From: UBA1146 sp963854815
Lineage (GTDB): Bacteria > Planctomycetota > UBA8108 > UBA1146
DNA length: 8,572 nt
Direction: 5' to 3'
Assembly (NCBI GenBank): GCA_963854815.1
Contig: CAWLAN010000120.1
Location: 1 to 8,572 of the forward strand
Shown here: piece after piece, positions 6,194 to 8,572 of the stretch
Layout: every line of letters begins with the position of its first letter
How positions within the stretch are numbered: position 1 is the stretch's first letter
Position numbers and translations under genes: made by a program
The notes under the pieces: generated by a model
The model's database searches: none
What the model saw: the letters and a program-made list of their open reading frames with translations, nothing else
Told to the model about the DNA's origin: nothing

Positions 6194-6271
6194 GTGTTTC
6201 GCATCATCGTTACGGGTGTCGACTGACATCCGTTCTCGGAGCCATACCAGAGATTCTGACGAGGTGTTTCG
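6194..6271 (+). repeat. Direct repeat GTGTTTCG, two copies 70 bp apart
   Basis: GTGTTTCG occurs at 6194-6201 and 6264-6271, both in the same orientation within the dnaA upstream region. Two copies of an 8-mer in about 500 bp could be chance; they are noted because a divergent DnaA might bind a non-canonical box. Confidence 0.25.
6212..6233 (+). repeat. Strong hairpin upstream of dnaA
   Basis: ACGGGTGTC (6212-6220) pairs with GACATCCGT (6225-6233) over 9 bp with a single G-U pair and a GACT tetraloop. The DNA is also a near-palindrome centred on the loop, so it may act as a protein-binding site or as RNA structure. The following TTCTC is not a T run, so I do not call it a terminator. Confidence 0.4.
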
Positions 6272-6370
6272 TTGCGTGGTGCAGCTCGATGCGCAGATGG
6301 TGATCGTTTTGAAGAACCGATGCGTTGAGCAGTACTGTCACGGGAAGCGCGTTGCTTTGAATCTGGGGGA

Positions 6371-7846
6371 TTGTTGAGTTCTCAGGATAGTTCAGCCACC
6401 ACCGTCGAGGAAGTCTGGGAACGACTTCAACTCGCCATCACATCAACCATCGGGGAGATGCGAATGAAGAGGTGGTTCCAGAATGTAACTCCACTGGGGC
6501 TCAACGATGACGTGCTTCAACTGGAAGTTCCTTCCCGCACCGCACTGGATTGGATCGAGAACAACTACGGTGAGATCCTGTGCCGGGAAGCACGCCAAGC
6601 AGGACTCGAATCGATCCAGTTGATTCCTCAGCGGCGATCATCTCGAGATTCTTCCGAGAAGCTCGGCAGTGGGTCTGGAACGATTCACCGCAGGCCTTCC
6701 GGCCGCGCGACAGCGGCAGGTGTCAGGGAACTGGAGTTCGTGCCTGATCCAGCCAATAGCACCGATCTCGCCATCCAGCTCACCACATCGGGGCCCAACA
6801 TCTACAGTTCTGTTGTTCGTGGAGGACCGGCGGGATTGCGCAAGGATCTCACCCTTGAACGGTTCGTGGTCGGGACGTCGAATCAGGTCGCCTATTCGGC
6901 GGCCCTCGAGATCCTGCGGACTCCGGGCCTGTCCCTCAATCCACTCTTTTTGCACGGTGGAAGTGGGCTGGGAAAGACGCATCTGCTCCAGGCGATCACC
7001 AAGAAGTTTTTCATCCAGGGAGAGCGTGAGATTCGCTACGTGCAATGCGAGTCTTTCGTTCATCAGTTTGTTCGCGCTCTTCGACAGCGCTCTCTCGAAC
7101 GATTCCGGTCCAGTTTTCGAGAACTGAAGGTTCTCGTCATCGATGACGTCCAGATGATCGCGGGAAAGACGAGTAGCCAACAGGAACTTCTCGAGACGGT
7201 CGATGCCATCGCCGTTCGAGGTGGACAGGTATTGCTCGCCTCCGATGCTCCGCCGAAAAAACTGATACATCTGCATCGACAGTTACAGAATCGTTTCTCC
7301 GCAGGCCTTGTGGCGCGCGTTGACCCCCCGGACATGGAAACCAGGGTGAGCATTCTCAGGCAGGAAGTGATTCGTAGCGGCGTTCATGTGCCTGCCGAGG
7401 TTCTTCGACACATCGCCGATACGGTGCGTCGCAGTGTTCGAGAGTTGCTGGGTGCCCTGGTGAGAGTGGTGGCCGAATGCGAACTCTCTGGATCTGAAGT
7501 CACCATGTTGCGGACAAGGGCGATCCTGGAACCGATCTCGGCGGTGTCCAAACGGCGAATCGTGGTCGAGGACATCGTTGAACGAGTCGCGGTTCGCTGG
7601 GGAGTACCTCCTGAGGAGATCTTGTCTCGTTCGCGAACGCGAAACACTTCGATGGCAAGAAGCGTGGCCACTTATCTAGCCAGGGTTCTTACCGATTATT
7701 CTCTGGCGGAGATCGGTGAGCAACTTGGCGGACGATCTCATGCGACCACGAGTAGTTCCTACCGCAAGATTCAAGGTCTTATCTCCCGGGATGATTCCTT
7801 ACGCGAAGAGGTGGAACGTCTCGTGAGAGATCTTCGCGGTGGATGA
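6371..7846 (+). CDS. dnaA: Chromosomal replication initiator DnaA
   Basis: The 491-residue protein has all four DnaA domains. Domain I (about 12-82) shows WERLQLAI and VPSRTALDWIENNYGEIL. A variable linker II (about 83-157) follows. AAA+ domain III has Walker A GGSGLGKTH (196-204), the initiator-specific helix FVHQFVRALRQRSLERFR (229-246), Walker B VLVIDDVQ (254-261), sensor 1 LLASDAPP (288-295), arginine finger R308 in QNRFSAGL and sensor 2 R357 in VRELLGAL. DNA-binding domain IV (about 397-491) ends in the signature GGRSHATTSSSYRKI (453-467). E. coli R399 is kept as R422, but the DHT triad of GGRDHTT is SHA here, P423 is A446 and the ARPRQ stretch is MARS. Only TTG codons (6371, 6374) are available as starts before domain I; an in-frame TGA lies at 6326-6328. 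GGGGGA (6365-6370) sits too close for good initiation, suggesting low expression. Confidence 0.93.
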   Translation: MLSSQDSSATTVEEVWERLQLAITSTIGEMRMKRWFQNVTPLGLNDDVLQLEVPSRTALDWIENNYGEILCREARQAGLESIQLIPQRRSSRDSSEKLGSGSGTIHRRPSGRATAAGVRELEFVPDPANSTDLAIQLTTSGPNIYSSVVRGGPAGLRKDLTLERFVVGTSNQVAYSAALEILRTPGLSLNPLFLHGGSGLGKTHLLQAITKKFFIQGEREIRYVQCESFVHQFVRALRQRSLERFRSSFRELKVLVIDDVQMIAGKTSSQQELLETVDAIAVRGGQVLLASDAPPKKLIHLHRQLQNRFSAGLVARVDPPDMETRVSILRQEVIRSGVHVPAEVLRHIADTVRRSVRELLGALVRVVAECELSGSEVTMLRTRAILEPISAVSKRRIVVEDIVERVAVRWGVPPEEILSRSRTRNTSMARSVATYLARVLTDYSLAEIGEQLGGRSHATTSSSYRKIQGLISRDDSLREEVERLVRDLRGG

Positions 7847-8572
7847 GAAGAGCAGTGATGGTCGGAACAACATCTGACTCTCACTGCAACGGTCCTCTGG
7901 CCGCGGATACGGCTGAAGATCTTCTGCTGGCACCCCTGCGCTTGTTGCGAGGAATCGGTCCTGCGATCTCCGATCGACTGGCACGAATTGGCCTCTCGAC
8001 CATCGGAGATCTTCTCCATCATTTTCCGAGCCGTCATGAAGATCTGGTCATCCACGGTTCTATCCGGGACGTGCCCGATGGCGAGCGCCGTAGCATCTAC
8101 GGCAAGGTGGAGCAGGATCCAACGTGGATTTCATCGGGGCGAGGACGCTGGCAGACCAGTCTGATCTCGCTCGATGAGCCCGAGGTGGAGATCTTGCTGC
8201 AGTGGTTCCATTCTCGACGTTACTGTCCCTCCATCGGTGTGAACTGGCAGGGGTGGGTAACCGGTCCGATCCGGCAATTTCGCGCCCCGGTGATGACGCA
8301 TCCGTCACTGGCGCGCAGCCAGCAGAGGGAGCCGATCCCGCCGGGACATGGTCAGATCGTCTCGGTCTATCCCTCGACCGAGGGGATCACCCAGGATCTT
8401 CTGCGTCGTTCGATCCAGCAGATCCTCGAACTTGCTGATCTCGATCTCGATCACGATCTTCCACCGATCATCGGTTCGTCTCGAAGTTTGCTCTCCATCT
8501 ACTCGGGATTTCATCGACCTGCTTCGGCCGCCGAGTGCGAGACGTGTCGGGCGCTACTGGCACGGATCGAGC
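7843..8572 (+). CDS. recG: ATP-dependent DNA helicase RecG, N-terminal part (runs off the window)
   Basis: RecG remodels stalled replication forks and branch-migrates recombination junctions. The 243 codons present cover the N-terminal wedge region only. The HhH-like entry is APLRLLRGIGPAISDRLARI (30-49), then IGDLLHHFPSRHEDL (54-68), an OB-fold stretch (about 70-160) and the family's VYPSTEGITQDLLRRSIQQIL (175-195, compare YPTTEG in E. coli), ending near FHRPAS (223-228, compare LHRPPP). The helicase motifs lie beyond the edge. The ATG at 7843 overlaps the dnaA stop as ATGA; the ATG at 7858, behind AAGAG (7848-7852), is an equally plausible start. An Asp-rich run DLDLDHDL (199-206) is coded by four near-identical hexamers. 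There is no stop before 8572. Confidence 0.9.
   Translation, partial: MRRAVMVGTTSDSHCNGPLAADTAEDLLLAPLRLLRGIGPAISDRLARIGLSTIGDLLHHFPSRHEDLVIHGSIRDVPDGERRSIYGKVEQDPTWISSGRGRWQTSLISLDEPEVEILLQWFHSRRYCPSIGVNWQGWVTGPIRQFRAPVMTHPSLARSQQREPIPPGHGQIVSVYPSTEGITQDLLRRSIQQILELADLDLDHDLPPIIGSSRSLLSIYSGFHRPASAAECETCRALLARIE
8437..8460 (+). repeat. Four tandem GATCTC-like hexamers within recG
   Basis: GATCTC, GATCTC, GATCAC and GATCTT follow each other without a gap, in frame, coding DLDLDHDL. This is a small in-frame repeat of the kind that arises by slippage. It lies in the linker after the YPSTEG region, where RecG proteins vary. Confidence 0.5.

Larger units (their letters stand above)
5847..6370. 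other. Gene-free 524-bp region upstream of dnaA
   Basis: No reading frame in this stretch has both a ribosome-binding site and coding character. I searched by eye for TTATCCACA-type DnaA boxes on both strands and found none with fewer than about three mismatches; the closest is GGATAACAG (5842-5850). No AT-rich unwinding element is obvious. What it does contain is a series of hairpins (5873-5887, 5994-6013, 6055-6070 or 6087-6103, 6174-6190, 6212-6233), a weak promoter candidate and short direct repeats. A replication origin here is neither shown nor excluded. Confidence 0.6.

Overview
The window is a gene-dense stretch of a bacterial chromosome. It is GC-rich (by eye a little under 60%), and every gene I can support reads on the + strand. 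The organism is probably Gram-negative: there is a TatC translocase, a secreted protein with a signal peptide, and a membrane-anchored protein with a large soluble part. Several traits remind me of Planctomycetota or a related uncultured lineage: an oversized TatC, a small secreted HEAT-like protein with an R/W-rich tail, and a divergent DnaA next to recG instead of dnaN. That assignment is inference; no gene here fixes the phylum.

Layout. 1-93 may be the tail of an upstream gene. A good sigma70-type promoter (109-137) and a long, hairpin-rich leader precede a membrane-anchored coiled-coil protein with a C-terminal BRCT-like domain (385-1596). A strong bidirectional-looking terminator (1618-1656) closes that unit. 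A short leader with competing hairpins leads into tatC (1798-3135), which carries about 190 extra residues in its first periplasmic loop. 52 bp later starts a tight cluster: cinA (3188-4483), an MnmD-type tRNA methyltransferase (4462-5214) overlapping it by 22 bp, and a secreted HEAT-like protein (5214-5846) joined by a TGATG overlap. A 524-bp gene-free stretch with hairpins and a weak promoter candidate precedes dnaA (6371-7846, TTG start). The dnaA stop overlaps recG in ATGA; recG runs off the right edge (7843-8572) and is only its N-terminal third.

How it fits together. cinA (NAD-cycle nucleotide repair) and mnmD (tRNA wobble-uridine modification) are housekeeping functions that seem translationally coupled with a secreted protein of unknown role. 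dnaA and recG (replication initiation and fork rescue) form a second coupled pair. No mobile element, CRISPR array, tRNA or rRNA was seen. The points most worth a second look are the BRCT domain on a membrane-anchored coiled coil, the TatC loop insertion, the altered DNA-recognition motif of DnaA together with the lack of canonical DnaA boxes upstream, the dnaA-recG coupling, and a marked excess of GATC.
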